DNA from: Flavobacteriaceae bacterium MAR_2010_188
GTDB taxonomy: Bacteria > Bacteroidota > Bacteroidia > Flavobacteriales > Flavobacteriaceae
Assembly (NCBI GenBank): GCA_900104375.1
Contig: LT629302.1
Span: 1,511,001 to 1,575,000 of the forward strand
Direction: 5' to 3'
Length of the DNA stretch: 64,000 bases
The notes under the pieces are model-generated. The model made no database searches. It saw only the letters and a program-made list of their open reading frames with translations, and was not told where the DNA came from. A program made the translations under genes and the position numbers. Positions 28,501 to 39,093 of this stretch are shown piece by piece. The stretch's first letter is position 1. The number at the start of each line of letters is the position of its first letter.

Positions 28501-29910
28501 ATGAAAAAGATTTTTATCCTGGTATTGGTTTCTATATTAGGTGGAATCATGGCCTTGACTTCCTACAAACTAATAGAAAAAAATGACCGAATTGCTTTGT
28601 CCAGTTCAGAGCAAAATCCACCCACGTTTATCCCAGCAAGCTACAATGCGACTGAGGCTAAATTTAGTCCCGACGCGCTACCGAATTTTGTCGTAGCCGC
28701 AGAGAAATCCATTGATGCTGTTGTTCACGTAAAGAACACTGCTGTTAGAAATTCACCAAATTCCTTAGAAGATTATATTTATGGAAGAAGCACACCCAGA
28801 CAGCAAATTGGCACTGGCAGCGGAGTTATTATTTCTCCGGACGGAATGATTATAACTAACAATCACGTTATTGCAGGAGCTCAATCTCTCTCAATTACTA
28901 CCAACGACAATCACATATACGAAGCTGAACTTATCGGTACTGACCCAAAAACAGATATCGCGCTCTTAAAAATAAATTCGGATGTAGAATTACCATTTGT
29001 ACGTTTTGGTGATTCGGACAATGCAAGAGTCGGAGAATGGGTCCTAGCAGTAGGCAATCCTTTCAATTTAACCTCTACAGTAACCGCAGGAATTATAAGC
29101 GCAAAATCTCGTGATTTATCAGGGGAGAGCAAGCAGTCTTTTATTCAGACCGATGCTGCGGTAAATCCCGGAAATTCCGGTGGAGCTTTGGTAAATGAGC
29201 ATGGTGATCTGATTGGTATTAACACTGCAATTACATCCCAAACCGGTTCTTATATTGGTTACTCTTTTGCTGTACCAAGTAATATTGCCAGAAAAGTAGT
29301 TGAGGATATTATAGAATTTGGTTCTGTACAAAATGGAATTCTTGGAGTTGCCGGAGGAACTTTAAATAGTGAGGCATCTAAAGAATATGGAATTAACACG
29401 ACCGAAGGATTTTACGTGAATACCGTTGAGGATGGTTCTGGTGCCTATAAAGCCGGTATTAAGACTGGAGATGTAATTACTAAATTGGATCAGATTAAGA
29501 TTTCTAAATTCGCTGACATGAAGGGTTATTTAAGTACAAAACGACCTGATGATGTTATTAATGTTACAATCTTAAGAGATGGCGACTATAAAACACTTCC
29601 GGTTAAATTGGTCAAAAATTCAATCGTTATTCTTCCGATTATTGGTACGGTCAAGAACGCTGAAAAAGCCGATTTAAATAAATACAAGGTAAATCATGGA
29701 ATTAAGATTTCTTCAATCGACCCAACCTATAGAAAGGCTTGGGCTAAAAACGGCATCAATGAAGGAAGCATCATTACTTCCATAAATGATATAGAAGTAA
29801 ACGATGTTGAAGAGGCAAAAAAAATCATAGAGAATAAAGAAGCAGATGAGCCGCTAAAATATGAAGTCATTAATAATAGAGGAGTAAAAGAGACCTATTA
29901 TTGGAGATAA
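28501..29910 (+). CDS. Periplasmic serine protease, DegP/HtrA family
   Basis: Protein-quality-control protease of the envelope, 469 residues. It has an N-terminal signal or anchor (KIFILVLVSILGGIMALTS). The trypsin-like domain shows the full triad: His122 in NNHVIAG, Asp152 in KTDIALLK, Ser226 in NPGNSGGAL. Two PDZ domains follow (about residues 275-370 and 385-469), the second shorter. It is monocistronic, divergent from the dapF operon, and followed by a strong terminator. Confidence 0.94.
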   Translation: MKKIFILVLVSILGGIMALTSYKLIEKNDRIALSSSEQNPPTFIPASYNATEAKFSPDALPNFVVAAEKSIDAVVHVKNTAVRNSPNSLEDYIYGRSTPRQQIGTGSGVIISPDGMIITNNHVIAGAQSLSITTNDNHIYEAELIGTDPKTDIALLKINSDVELPFVRFGDSDNARVGEWVLAVGNPFNLTSTVTAGIISAKSRDLSGESKQSFIQTDAAVNPGNSGGALVNEHGDLIGINTAITSQTGSYIGYSFAVPSNIARKVVEDIIEFGSVQNGILGVAGGTLNSEASKEYGINTTEGFYVNTVEDGSGAYKAGIKTGDVITKLDQIKISKFADMKGYLSTKRPDDVINVTILRDGDYKTLPVKLVKNSIVILPIIGTVKNAEKADLNKYKVNHGIKISSIDPTYRKAWAKNGINEGSIITSINDIEVNDVEEAKKIIENKEADEPLKYEVINNRGVKETYYWR

Positions 29911-29933
29911 TATTTTAAAAAAATAAAATTTTT

Positions 29934-29966
29934 AAAACCCTTTGAGATACAATTTCAAAGGGTTTT
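29934..29966. terminator. Terminator hairpin after the DegP-type gene
   Basis: AAAACCCTTTGA (29934-29945) and TCAAAGGGTTTT (29955-29966) form a perfect 12-base stem with a 9-base loop. It lies 24 bases after the stop. Confidence 0.85.
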
Positions 29967-30006
29967 AGTTTGAAAAAAATCTTCAGCGAAAACGTTTGAA
30001 ATATAT

Positions 30007-30014
30007 TACTTTTG
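30007..30014 (+). promoter_or_regulatory. Putative -7 promoter element of gap
   Basis: TACTTTTG matches TAnnTTTG, 32 bases before the chosen ATG at 30047. It falls inside the longer open frame starting at 29996, which argues against that start. Confidence 0.5.
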
Positions 30015-30046
30015 CACAAAATTTAAAAAACCAAAATCTAAAAATT

Positions 30047-31495
30047 ATGAATTTAAACGGCACTTATGAAAAGGAATTAGCCTTTCAAGCAGATCGTCGA
30101 AGAGCTACGGTAGAATTTATAAAAATCATCAGTGACCTATGGTACGACAAGGCTATTGAGCTAGTATTGTTTAGAAATCAACTTATCGATAAGAATGTTA
30201 GTCAGATTTTAAACCTGCACGAATACGCCGGAAAGTTCGTTGAAAAACCGATCTCTATTTTCGATTCTGTTGAAATCGCTCAGGCAATTCAAAAGTTAGA
30301 CTTGCCACCTTCAAAATTAGATATTGGTAAATTAACTTACGAATTTCATCTTGATGATTTAAAATATAGCAACGCTACAGCGTTTGTGGCCAACAGGCTT
30401 AAAGACGCCAAAAAAAATAAATCTATCAGTCCTAAGGATGTTATTCTTTATGGATTTGGTAGAATCGGAAGATTGGTGGCCAGGGAATTAATGGCGAAAA
30501 CCGGAAAAGGAAGCCAGATGAGATTAAGGGCGATTGTTACCCGCGGTAAAGTTGACGAAGTTGTGTTAGAAAAAAGAGCTGCCTTACTAAGAAACGATTC
30601 TGTGCACGGTGACTTTCCCGGTACGGTTGAGGTTGACTTAAAAAATAGCGCGTTGATTATAAATGGTACTACCGTTAATATTATCTCTTCAAATAACCCG
30701 GAGGAGATTGATTATACTGAATATGGAATTAGTAATGCTTTAATCATAGACAATACTGGAGCATTTAGAGATAAGGAAGCGCTTTCGAGGCATCTTACCT
30801 CAAAAGGTGTAGATAAGGTTATCATCACTGCTCCGGCCAAAGGAGTTCCTAATATTGTTTATGGAGTAAACCATCAAGAGAACAAACCAGATGCTCTTTC
30901 AATATATTCGGCTGCATCTTGTACAACTAATGCAATTACACCAATTTTAAAAGCGGTTGATGATTCTTTAGGAGTTATAAGTGGCCATATTGAAACAATT
31001 CACGCTTATACAAATGACCAAAATTTGGTTGATAATTTTCATACTAAATATCGTAGGGGACGTGCCGCCGGCCTCAATATGGTAATCACAGAAACAGGAG
31101 CGGGCGAAGCTGTTGCTAAAGCATTACCATCTTTAGAAGGCAAACTTACTTCTAATGCCATCAGAGTTCCTGTGCCAAATGGATCACTTGCCATTCTTAA
31201 TCTAGAATTAGAGCAGACTACCTCGGTCAGCGGTATAAACACTATCATTAAAAAGTATGCTTTAGAGGGCGATTTAGTAGAGCAAATTAAATATGAAATG
31301 AGCGATGAGCTCGTGTCTAGCGATATAGTAGGTAGCTCAGCGCCATCAATTTATGATAGCAAAGCGACCATCGTAAGAAATGATGGTAAAAATGTTATAC
31401 TATATATATGGTACGATAATGAGTATGGATATAGCCATCAGGTTATAAGATTGGCAAAATATATTTCTAAAGTAAGGCGTTATACTTATTACTAA
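30047..31495 (+). CDS. gap: Glyceraldehyde-3-phosphate dehydrogenase, long Bacteroidota form
   Basis: Glycolytic or gluconeogenic dehydrogenase, 482 residues, about 150 longer than standard GAPDH. Residues 1-130 are an all-helical extension (AFQADRRRATVEFIKIISDL and on) seen in Bacteroidota homologues. The NAD(P) fold begins with YGFGRIGRLVAREL, the catalytic Cys292 is in SAASCTTN, and the C-terminal YIWYDNEYGYSHQVI is typical. The ATG at 30047 replaces a frame from 29996 that overlaps the promoter. It is flanked by terminators on both sides, so it is a single-gene unit. Confidence 0.92.
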   Translation: MNLNGTYEKELAFQADRRRATVEFIKIISDLWYDKAIELVLFRNQLIDKNVSQILNLHEYAGKFVEKPISIFDSVEIAQAIQKLDLPPSKLDIGKLTYEFHLDDLKYSNATAFVANRLKDAKKNKSISPKDVILYGFGRIGRLVARELMAKTGKGSQMRLRAIVTRGKVDEVVLEKRAALLRNDSVHGDFPGTVEVDLKNSALIINGTTVNIISSNNPEEIDYTEYGISNALIIDNTGAFRDKEALSRHLTSKGVDKVIITAPAKGVPNIVYGVNHQENKPDALSIYSAASCTTNAITPILKAVDDSLGVISGHIETIHAYTNDQNLVDNFHTKYRRGRAAGLNMVITETGAGEAVAKALPSLEGKLTSNAIRVPVPNGSLAILNLELEQTTSVSGINTIIKKYALEGDLVEQIKYEMSDELVSSDIVGSSAPSIYDSKATIVRNDGKNVILYIWYDNEYGYSHQVIRLAKYISKVRRYTYY

Positions 31496-31570
31496 CAATT
31501 GTTATTAATTTGAATTGAAAAAAATTTAAAAGTGGACGTCTAAACCATCCATTTTCCCGTATATCAACTG

Positions 31571-31588
31571 GCCTTACATTAGTAAGGC
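31571..31588. terminator. Short hairpin after gap
   Basis: GCCTTAC (31571-31577) pairs with GTAAGGC (31582-31588) around a 4-base loop, 75 bases after the gap stop and just before the next promoter. The T tract is weak, so this is a probable rather than certain terminator. Confidence 0.6.
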
Positions 31589-31594
31589 TATTTG

Positions 31595-31625
31595 TTTGAT
31601 GTTACAGCACATCTGCTTAATTTTG
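31595..31625 (+). promoter_or_regulatory. Promoter of the membrane coiled-coil protein gene
   Basis: A -33 TTTG (31595-31598) and a -7 TAATTTTG (31618-31625) are separated by 19 bases, the Bacteroidota arrangement. They lie about 46 bases before the ATG. Confidence 0.6.
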
Positions 31626-31671
31626 CTATATTGTTGGAAATTTAACCTAAGTATTACCAAAACTATCGAAG

Positions 31672-32280
31672 ATGAAAATCTCTAAAACTCTCTTAGCCCT
31701 AGCCCTCACGTTGTTCACAATGCTAAACGTACAGGCGCAGAATGAAGAAGAAGATGATAAATTGTCGTTAAATGATGGGACGATTGACAATCAATTTGAA
31801 TATGTTATATCCAGGTCCAATAATTACCAAGACTATAAGGTAGTGAAGAAAAATTGGCTCGCTACATTAAAGGAGCACACCATAGATTCTCTTCAGGCAA
31901 TTAGAAAAGATTTAATCGATACTCAAGCGATTGTTAAGGCCCAAAGCAATGAAATTGAAGCTTTAAAAAAAGATTTAGGCTCCACTACCGAAACACTTGA
32001 TCAAACTAAGGTAGAAAAAGATAACATGTCCTTGTTTGGAATACAAATGAGCAAGGGAAGTTATAATGTATTGATGTGGAGTATCATTGCTGCACTTTTG
32101 GCGCTATTGCTCTTCTTTATTTTTCGATACAAAAATTCTAATTCGGTTACTAGACTAGCAAGGAAATCTTTAGAAGAAACCGAGGAAGAGTTTGAAGAAC
32201 ATAGAAGAACTGCTTTAGAAAGAGAACAAAAGGTTAGAAGACAACTCCAAGATGAATTAAACAAACAGAAAAATTCCTAA
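31672..32280 (+). CDS. Secreted/anchored coiled-coil membrane protein, unknown function
   Basis: The 202-residue protein has a signal peptide (MKISKTLLALALTLFTMLNVQAQ). A periplasmic coiled coil follows (about residues 55-115, with IEALKKDLGSTTETLDQTKVE). A membrane helix lies near 132-150 (LMWSIIAALLALLLFFIF), then a highly charged cytoplasmic coiled coil (SLEETEEEFEEHRRTALE to the end). Databases sometimes name such genes after neighbouring trmD, but there is no methyltransferase motif. It has its own promoter and terminator, so it is not in the trmD transcript. Confidence 0.82.
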   Translation: MKISKTLLALALTLFTMLNVQAQNEEEDDKLSLNDGTIDNQFEYVISRSNNYQDYKVVKKNWLATLKEHTIDSLQAIRKDLIDTQAIVKAQSNEIEALKKDLGSTTETLDQTKVEKDNMSLFGIQMSKGSYNVLMWSIIAALLALLLFFIFRYKNSNSVTRLARKSLEETEEEFEEHRRTALEREQKVRRQLQDELNKQKNS

Positions 32281-32304
32281 ATTCTAGGAAGCCCACCATA
32301 AATT

Positions 32305-32338
32305 AAAATCTGTAATTTTCTATTACAGATTTTTTTTT
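32305..32338. terminator. Terminator before trmD
   Basis: AAAATCTGTAAT (32305-32316) and ATTACAGATTTT (32322-32333) form a perfect 12-base stem with a 5-base loop. A T-rich run continues after the right arm. Confidence 0.88.
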
Positions 32339-32372
32339 ACTAAAATTTGAAACCAATCATTTCTGAGTTTTA

Positions 32373-32403
32373 TTGCACGCACAATCTAAATACCTAATCT
32401 TTG
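32373..32403 (+). promoter_or_regulatory. Putative promoter of trmD
   Basis: TTG (32373-32375) and AATCTTTG (32396-32403, one mismatch to TAnnTTTG) are separated by 20 bases. Only 4 bases separate the -7 element from the trmD ATG. Confidence 0.45.
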
Positions 32404-32407
32404 CATT

Positions 32408-33088
32408 ATGAGAATCGATATTTTAACCGTTGTCCCAGAATTGTTGAGCAGTCCTTTTGCTGCGTCAATATTAAAGCGTGCGATAGATGCAGATTTGGTA
32501 GAAATTCATCTACATAACCTACGCGATTACACCTCAGATAATTACAAATCGGTAGATGACTATCAGTTTGGAGGAGGCGCAGGTATGGTGATGCTCATTG
32601 AGCCCATTGATAAATGCATAACTCAGCTTCAAACCGAACGGAATTATGATGAAATAATTTACATGACGCCAGATGGAGAAACGCTTTCGCAGAAAATTGC
32701 TAATCAAATTTCCTTGAAAGAAAACATCATTATATTATGTGGACACTATAAAGGTGTCGACCAACGAGTAAGGGATAAATTTATCACGAGGGAAATCTCA
32801 ATCGGCGATTATGTGTTATCTGGAGGCGAATTGGGTGCTGCTGTATTATGTGATGCCGTAATAAGGCTAATCCCTGGAGTTTTGGGAAATGAGACATCTG
32901 CCCTAACCGATTCTTTTCAAGATAATCTTTTAGCGCCGCCAATATATACCAGACCTAGAGATTACGACGGTATGAAAGTACCAGAAATACTTTTTAGCGG
33001 AAATTTTGGAAAGATTGAAGAATGGAGGGAAGAACAAGCTTTTAAACGCACCAAAGAAAGAAGGCCAGACCTCTTATCCGAAGATTAA
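32408..33088 (+). CDS. trmD: tRNA (guanine-37-N1)-methyltransferase
   Basis: Adds the m1G37 methyl that prevents +1 frameshifting. The 226-residue trefoil-knot enzyme has [14 protein letters not shown], the knot motif [14 protein letters not shown], and [29 protein letters not shown], followed by YTRPRDYDG. All are TrmD signatures. It is followed by rplS as in many bacteria. Confidence 0.96.
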   Translation: MRIDILTVVPELLSSPFAASILKRAIDADLVEIHLHNLRDYTSDNYKSVDDYQFGGGAGMVMLIEPIDKCITQLQTERNYDEIIYMTPDGETLSQKIANQISLKENIIILCGHYKGVDQRVRDKFITREISIGDYVLSGGELGAAVLCDAVIRLIPGVLGNETSALTDSFQDNLLAPPIYTRPRDYDGMKVPEILFSGNFGKIEEWREEQAFKRTKERRPDLLSED

Positions 33089-33128
33089 TCATAACATGAT
33101 TTTTCAAATTAACTTTTCTGTTGAAAAA

Positions 33129-33158
33129 TTGCGGTTTATGATTTTATCATTATCTTTG
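33129..33158 (+). promoter_or_regulatory. Promoter of rplS
   Basis: TTG (33129-33131) and TATCTTTG (33151-33158) lie 19 bases apart, a close match to the Bacteroidota pattern. The leader to the rplS ATG is about 70 bases. Confidence 0.6.
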
Positions 33159-33231
33159 CAGCCAATTTCAGACCAACCACTGGCGAGATACGTGGATGTT
33201 GCTTTGAATTTCAATTTAATCAAGAAAACAC

Positions 33232-33582
33232 ATGAATTCTTTAGTAAAATTTGTACAAGACGAATTTGTATCAAAAAAGGATTTTCCAGAATTTAGTTCG
33301 GGAGACACTATTACAGTTTATTACGAAATCCGTGAAGGGGAAAAAGTAAGAACTCAGTTCTTTAAAGGAGTTGTCCTTCAAAGAAAAGGTACAGGAAGCA
33401 CAGCAACATTTACCATCCGTAAAATGAGCGGTACGGTTGGTGTAGAAAGAATCTTCCCTATCAACCTTCCTGCGCTTCAGAAAATTGAAGTAAACAAAAG
33501 AGGTAAAGTTAGACGAGCTAGAATTTATTATTTCAGAGGTCTTACTGGTAAAAAAGCAAGAATCAAAGAGGTTAGAGGATAA
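33232..33582 (+). CDS. rplS: 50S ribosomal protein L19
   Basis: Ribosomal protein at the 30S-50S interface. The 116-residue protein has the L19 core: FSSGDTITVYYEIREGEK, RTQFFKGVVLQRKGTG, FTIRKMSGTVGVERIFPI, and the C-terminal RRARIYYFRGLTGKKARIKE. Length is normal. A strong hairpin follows 28 bases after the stop. Confidence 0.97.
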   Translation: MNSLVKFVQDEFVSKKDFPEFSSGDTITVYYEIREGEKVRTQFFKGVVLQRKGTGSTATFTIRKMSGTVGVERIFPINLPALQKIEVNKRGKVRRARIYYFRGLTGKKARIKEVRG

Positions 33583-33610
33583 TTTCTTAAATCTCTATTT
33601 ATTTAATATC

Positions 33611-33640
33611 AAAGCCTTGGAAACCCCAAGGCTTTCTTTA
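33611..33640. terminator. Terminator after rplS
   Basis: AAAGCCTTGG (33611-33620) and CCAAGGCTTT (33626-33635) make a perfect 10-base stem with a 5-base loop, followed by a T-rich stretch. Confidence 0.9.
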
Positions 33641-33936
33641 TTAACAAATGTTGATAACCAAGGTTAGTAAGAAGTTAATATCTAAATTGAATATTGTTTG
33701 GTGTTTTAGGAATACCGTTATATATTTACAAGACAATTAACAACAACATTGCGTTGTTTTCAATGAAACACTTGAATTAATGTTAAATTGTGAATAGAGT
33801 AACGTTCTTTATTTAGTTGTTTTTTGAGGTTTTCTGGTGCCATGTGTATGCATGTGTTAACCAAGAAATCATGAGATTTTGAAAAGTGGTGGATGCTCAC
33901 GCAGTCATAAACTAGCAAGGTCAAAAGCTCTTAAAG

Positions 33937-34098
33937 GTGTCGGCAGTGAAAACGAAAGACAAGGTAGAGAGCAATGTTTTGGATGCGATTCTTCATGCAA
34001 ATGAAAGGCGTATAAAGGAACATCAAGAAAAACAATTCTGGAACAAACACGTATCAGTTCAATACATTTTGAAATTTACGATTTGTTCTATTGATTAG
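33937..34098 (+). CDS. Possible small protein, 53 codons
   Basis: A GTG-started frame inside the gap between rplS and icd, with a hydrophilic protein-like composition (VSAVKTKDKVESNVLDAIL at the N-terminus, then HANERRIKEHQEKQFW). The reading frame opens at 33916 and ends with TAG at 34096-34098. There is no recognised family and no evident ribosome binding site. It may be accidental within a structured RNA or a remnant of a decayed gene. Confidence 0.25.
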   Translation: MSAVKTKDKVESNVLDAILHANERRIKEHQEKQFWNKHVSVQYILKFTICSID

Positions 34099-34192
34099 TG
34101 AAATTTGAATTGAAACGGACGATGCGAAATGTGAATTTCGGTCGGCTTATTTAGCAGCAATGCTAATTAGATCACAAAGTAGCTTTTCAAAG

Positions 34193-34240
34193 AAAGCCAT
34201 GTCAAAGTAGTTCTGCTACCGTGATATGGCTTTTATTTTT
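34193..34240 (+). terminator. Strong terminator hairpin without an annotated upstream gene
   Basis: AAAGCCAT (34193-34200) pairs with ATGGCTTT (34226-34233), the stem continuing inward with GTCA/TGAT-type pairs and GTAG/CTAC around a 5-base loop. A T-rich run follows. It ends 155 bases before icd and must serve a transcript from the gap. Confidence 0.75.
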
Positions 34241-34326
34241 TGGACTATTTCGAAATATCTTTAAAAACCCTATAATTTACTGCCAATACCAATGCTTTTA
34301 AGATTATTTAAAACTATTGTATTTTG

Positions 34327-34334
34327 TATATTTG
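34327..34334 (+). promoter_or_regulatory. Putative -7 promoter element of icd
   Basis: TATATTTG, an exact TAnnTTTG, 54 bases before the icd ATG. No convincing -33 element is seen. Confidence 0.5.
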
Positions 34335-34355
34335 TCTGGCTTCAGAAGAAGCTGA

Positions 34356-36614
<2,259 letters not shown>

Positions 36615-36638
36615 CTTCAAACATTTATTTGATAACTA

Positions 36639-36667
36639 AAAGACCCTTTCTAAGGGTCTTTTTTTTC
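36639..36667. terminator. Terminator after icd
   Basis: AAAGACCCTT (36639-36648) and AAGGGTCTTT (36652-36661) form a perfect 10-base stem with a 3-base loop, followed by six T. Confidence 0.92.
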
Positions 36668-36692
36668 TATATTTATAGAAATAAAATCATCA

Positions 36693-39092
36693 ATGTCTTT
36701 TACAAAAATAAGTGCTTTTTCATTTTTCTTTCTGCTTATTTCTTTCTCTCTTTTTTCACAAAAAAAACATACACTTAGCGGAAAAGTCACTGATGTGATG
36801 AGCAATGAACAACTTATTGGAGTTAACATTATCGTTAGTTCATTAAAGACCGGTACAACCACCAATGAGTATGGTTTTTACTCGATAACACTAGAAAGCG
36901 GTACCTATGATTTTTCGGTTAGCTATCTAGGTTATCAAACGATACAACGTAACATTCAGCTTAATAAGAATACGGTTATCGATTTTCAACTTAATGAGGC
37001 CGCAGAAAACCTTGAAGAAATTATTATCACGGAAGATGTGGAACGGCTCGATATCAGAAAAGCACAGATGAGCGTCAATAATTTATCCGTTGCAACGATT
37101 AAACAAATTCCTGTTGTTCTTGGTGAAGCAGATGTTATAAAATCACTGATTCTTTTACCAGGGGTCTCTAACGCTGGTGAAGGCTCCTCTGGTTTCAATG
37201 TCCGTGGCGGTGCGGTAGACCAAAATCTTATTCTTTTGGATGAAGCAACGATTTTTAATTCGTCACATCTTTTTGGATTCTTCTCGGTTTTTAATCCAGA
37301 TGCCATCAAGGATGTAAAGTTGTATAAAGGAAGTATTCCTGCCAGATATGGTGGCAGGGTTTCTTCTGTGCTAGAAATTTTTCAGAAAGAAGGAAATAGT
37401 CGTGAATTTAAAGCTAGTGGTGGCATTGGTCTGGTAGCCAGCCGACTGCTCCTGGAAGGACCGATTAAAAAAGAGAAATCCTCTTTTCTGGTAGGTGGTC
37501 GTTCGTCTTACGCCCACTTATTTCTCCCACTTTTCGATATTGACAGCAAAGCGTATTTCTATGACGTAAACGCCAAATTAAATTTTGAGCTAGATAAAAA
37601 CAATAGTCTTTATTTTTCCGGATATTTTGGAAGGGATGTTTTTAGTATTAATAATAGCTTTATCAATACTTATGGAAATTCGGTAGTAAACTTTAGATGG
37701 AACCATCTGTTTAGCGATAAACTTTTCTCAAATCTTTCGTTGATATATTCCGATTATTACTACGGTCTAGAACTAGATTTCGTTGGTTTTCTGTGGAATT
37801 CTGGGATTAAAAATTTCAATCTTAAATACGATTTTAAGCATTATGTTAATGATAAGCTTCAAATTAATTATGGTCTTAATAATATATACTACAGTTTTAA
37901 TCCTGGAGAAATTGAACCCAATTCTGATGAATCTGGAATCCTCGCAGAAAAACTGACGAAAAAGTATGCCAATGAAACAGCAGTTTACATTGGAGCCGAA
38001 CAGAAAATAAATGAAAATTTACAGCTTCAATATGGACTTAGGGTTTCCAACTTTGCCCGTTTGGGTCAAGATAAATTCTACAATTATGAAAATTCACAAC
38101 CTGTAGCTTTCGACCCTTTTTCGCTGACTTATCAAGAGGCAGAACCAATCGATACGTTAAATACACGTGGAGAAGTGATGAAGAATTTCTTCAATTTTGA
38201 ACCAAGGGTAGCAGCATCTTATATTTTTAACGATGACAATTCAATTAAAGCAAGTTATACCAGGTTGGCGCAATACTTACATTTGCTGAGCAACACCAGC
38301 TCTCCTACTCCACTGGATGTTTGGACTCCAAGCGGACCATATGTTAAGCCACAACTCCTTAACCAATATGCGCTGGGATATTTCAGGAATTTGAAGGATG
38401 GCGATTATTCATTAGAAATTGAAACTTATTATAAGACTGTCCAAAATAGAATCGATTATATAGATGGTGCTAACCTTATTGCCAATAACTCAATTGAGCG
38501 GGTAATCCTAAACGGAAAAGCGCGTTCTTACGGAGTAGAACTTCTGTTAAGAAAGAATGAAGGTAAATTGCAGGGTTGGGTCGCTTACACAATTTCAAAA
38601 TCTGAACAACAAACACCTGGTCGTGTACCAACATTCGATAATGGCCGCTCTAATCAAGAAACGGGAATTAATCTTGGGCAATGGTATAATACGCCCTATG
38701 ATAAAACCCATGATGTTGCCCTGTTTGGTAACTACAAGCTTAATGAAAAATGGTCATTCGGAAGTAATTTTATATTTCAGACCGGAAGACCCGTTAATTA
38801 TCCGGTTGGCCAATTTGAGTTTGAAGGCATAACCGCTCCGCTTTTTGGCCTAAGAAATCAACAGCGTTTGCCGACCTATCATAGGTTTGATATTTCTGCA
38901 ACACTTACACCAAAGAAAAAAGAAACAAAAAAATTGCAGTCAGAATGGGTTTTTAGCGTTTATAATATCTATAACAGGAGAAACGCAGCCGCAATCAACT
39001 TTAGGAGAAATGACGACACCGGAAATAATGAAGCCATCAGGACTTCGATTTTTGGAATTGTCCCTGCAGTCACATTTAATTTTAAATTTTAA
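36693..39092 (+). CDS. TonB-dependent receptor with carboxypeptidase-regulatory domain
   Basis: Outer-membrane active-transport receptor of 799 residues. It has a signal peptide (FSFFFLLISFSLFSQ), a CarboxypepD_reg-like beta domain (LSGKVTDVMSNEQLIGVNII, residues 26-105), and a plug with FNVRGGAVDQNLILLDEATIF and DVKLYKGSIPARYGG. A beta barrel runs to the C-terminal aromatic FNFKF. Its partner, a DUF4249 lipoprotein, starts two bases after the stop. This pairing without SusD is common for non-glycan or peptide ligands; the ligand here is unknown. Confidence 0.92.
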   Translation: MSFTKISAFSFFFLLISFSLFSQKKHTLSGKVTDVMSNEQLIGVNIIVSSLKTGTTTNEYGFYSITLESGTYDFSVSYLGYQTIQRNIQLNKNTVIDFQLNEAAENLEEIIITEDVERLDIRKAQMSVNNLSVATIKQIPVVLGEADVIKSLILLPGVSNAGEGSSGFNVRGGAVDQNLILLDEATIFNSSHLFGFFSVFNPDAIKDVKLYKGSIPARYGGRVSSVLEIFQKEGNSREFKASGGIGLVASRLLLEGPIKKEKSSFLVGGRSSYAHLFLPLFDIDSKAYFYDVNAKLNFELDKNNSLYFSGYFGRDVFSINNSFINTYGNSVVNFRWNHLFSDKLFSNLSLIYSDYYYGLELDFVGFLWNSGIKNFNLKYDFKHYVNDKLQINYGLNNIYYSFNPGEIEPNSDESGILAEKLTKKYANETAVYIGAEQKINENLQLQYGLRVSNFARLGQDKFYNYENSQPVAFDPFSLTYQEAEPIDTLNTRGEVMKNFFNFEPRVAASYIFNDDNSIKASYTRLAQYLHLLSNTSSPTPLDVWTPSGPYVKPQLLNQYALGYFRNLKDGDYSLEIETYYKTVQNRIDYIDGANLIANNSIERVILNGKARSYGVELLLRKNEGKLQGWVAYTISKSEQQTPGRVPTFDNGRSNQETGINLGQWYNTPYDKTHDVALFGNYKLNEKWSFGSNFIFQTGRPVNYPVGQFEFEGITAPLFGLRNQQRLPTYHRFDISATLTPKKKETKKLQSEWVFSVYNIYNRRNAAAINFRRNDDTGNNEAIRTSIFGIVPAVTFNFKF

Positions 39093-39093
39093 G

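Larger units (their letters stand above)
33650..34240 (+). ncRNA. Candidate non-coding transcript region, unidentified
   Basis: This is most of an 806-base gap between rplS and icd. It is bounded by the rplS terminator on the left and ends on a long plus-strand terminator-like hairpin (34193-34233). No known RNA was recognised: tmRNA, RNase P RNA and SRP RNA signatures are absent. Small hairpins can be drawn, for example TTCAT/ATGAA at about 34001-34014. A family-specific small RNA, such as the 6S-like RNA known from Flavobacteria, is possible but unproven. A 53-codon reading frame lies inside. Confidence 0.35.

Noticed and set aside
31672..32280. tRNA methyltransferase activity for the gene before trmD
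   Set aside because: The protein is a signal-peptide, coiled-coil, single-helix membrane protein with no methyltransferase motif, and a terminator separates it from trmD.
33650..34240. tmRNA, RNase P RNA or SRP RNA in the rplS-icd gap
   Set aside because: No alanine-type acceptor/T-arm, no GAGGAAAGTCC-type P4 segment and no tag peptide could be read.
38887..39093. N-terminal extension of the DUF4249 lipoprotein
   Set aside because: It lies inside the TonB receptor gene in another frame and precedes a standard lipoprotein signal.
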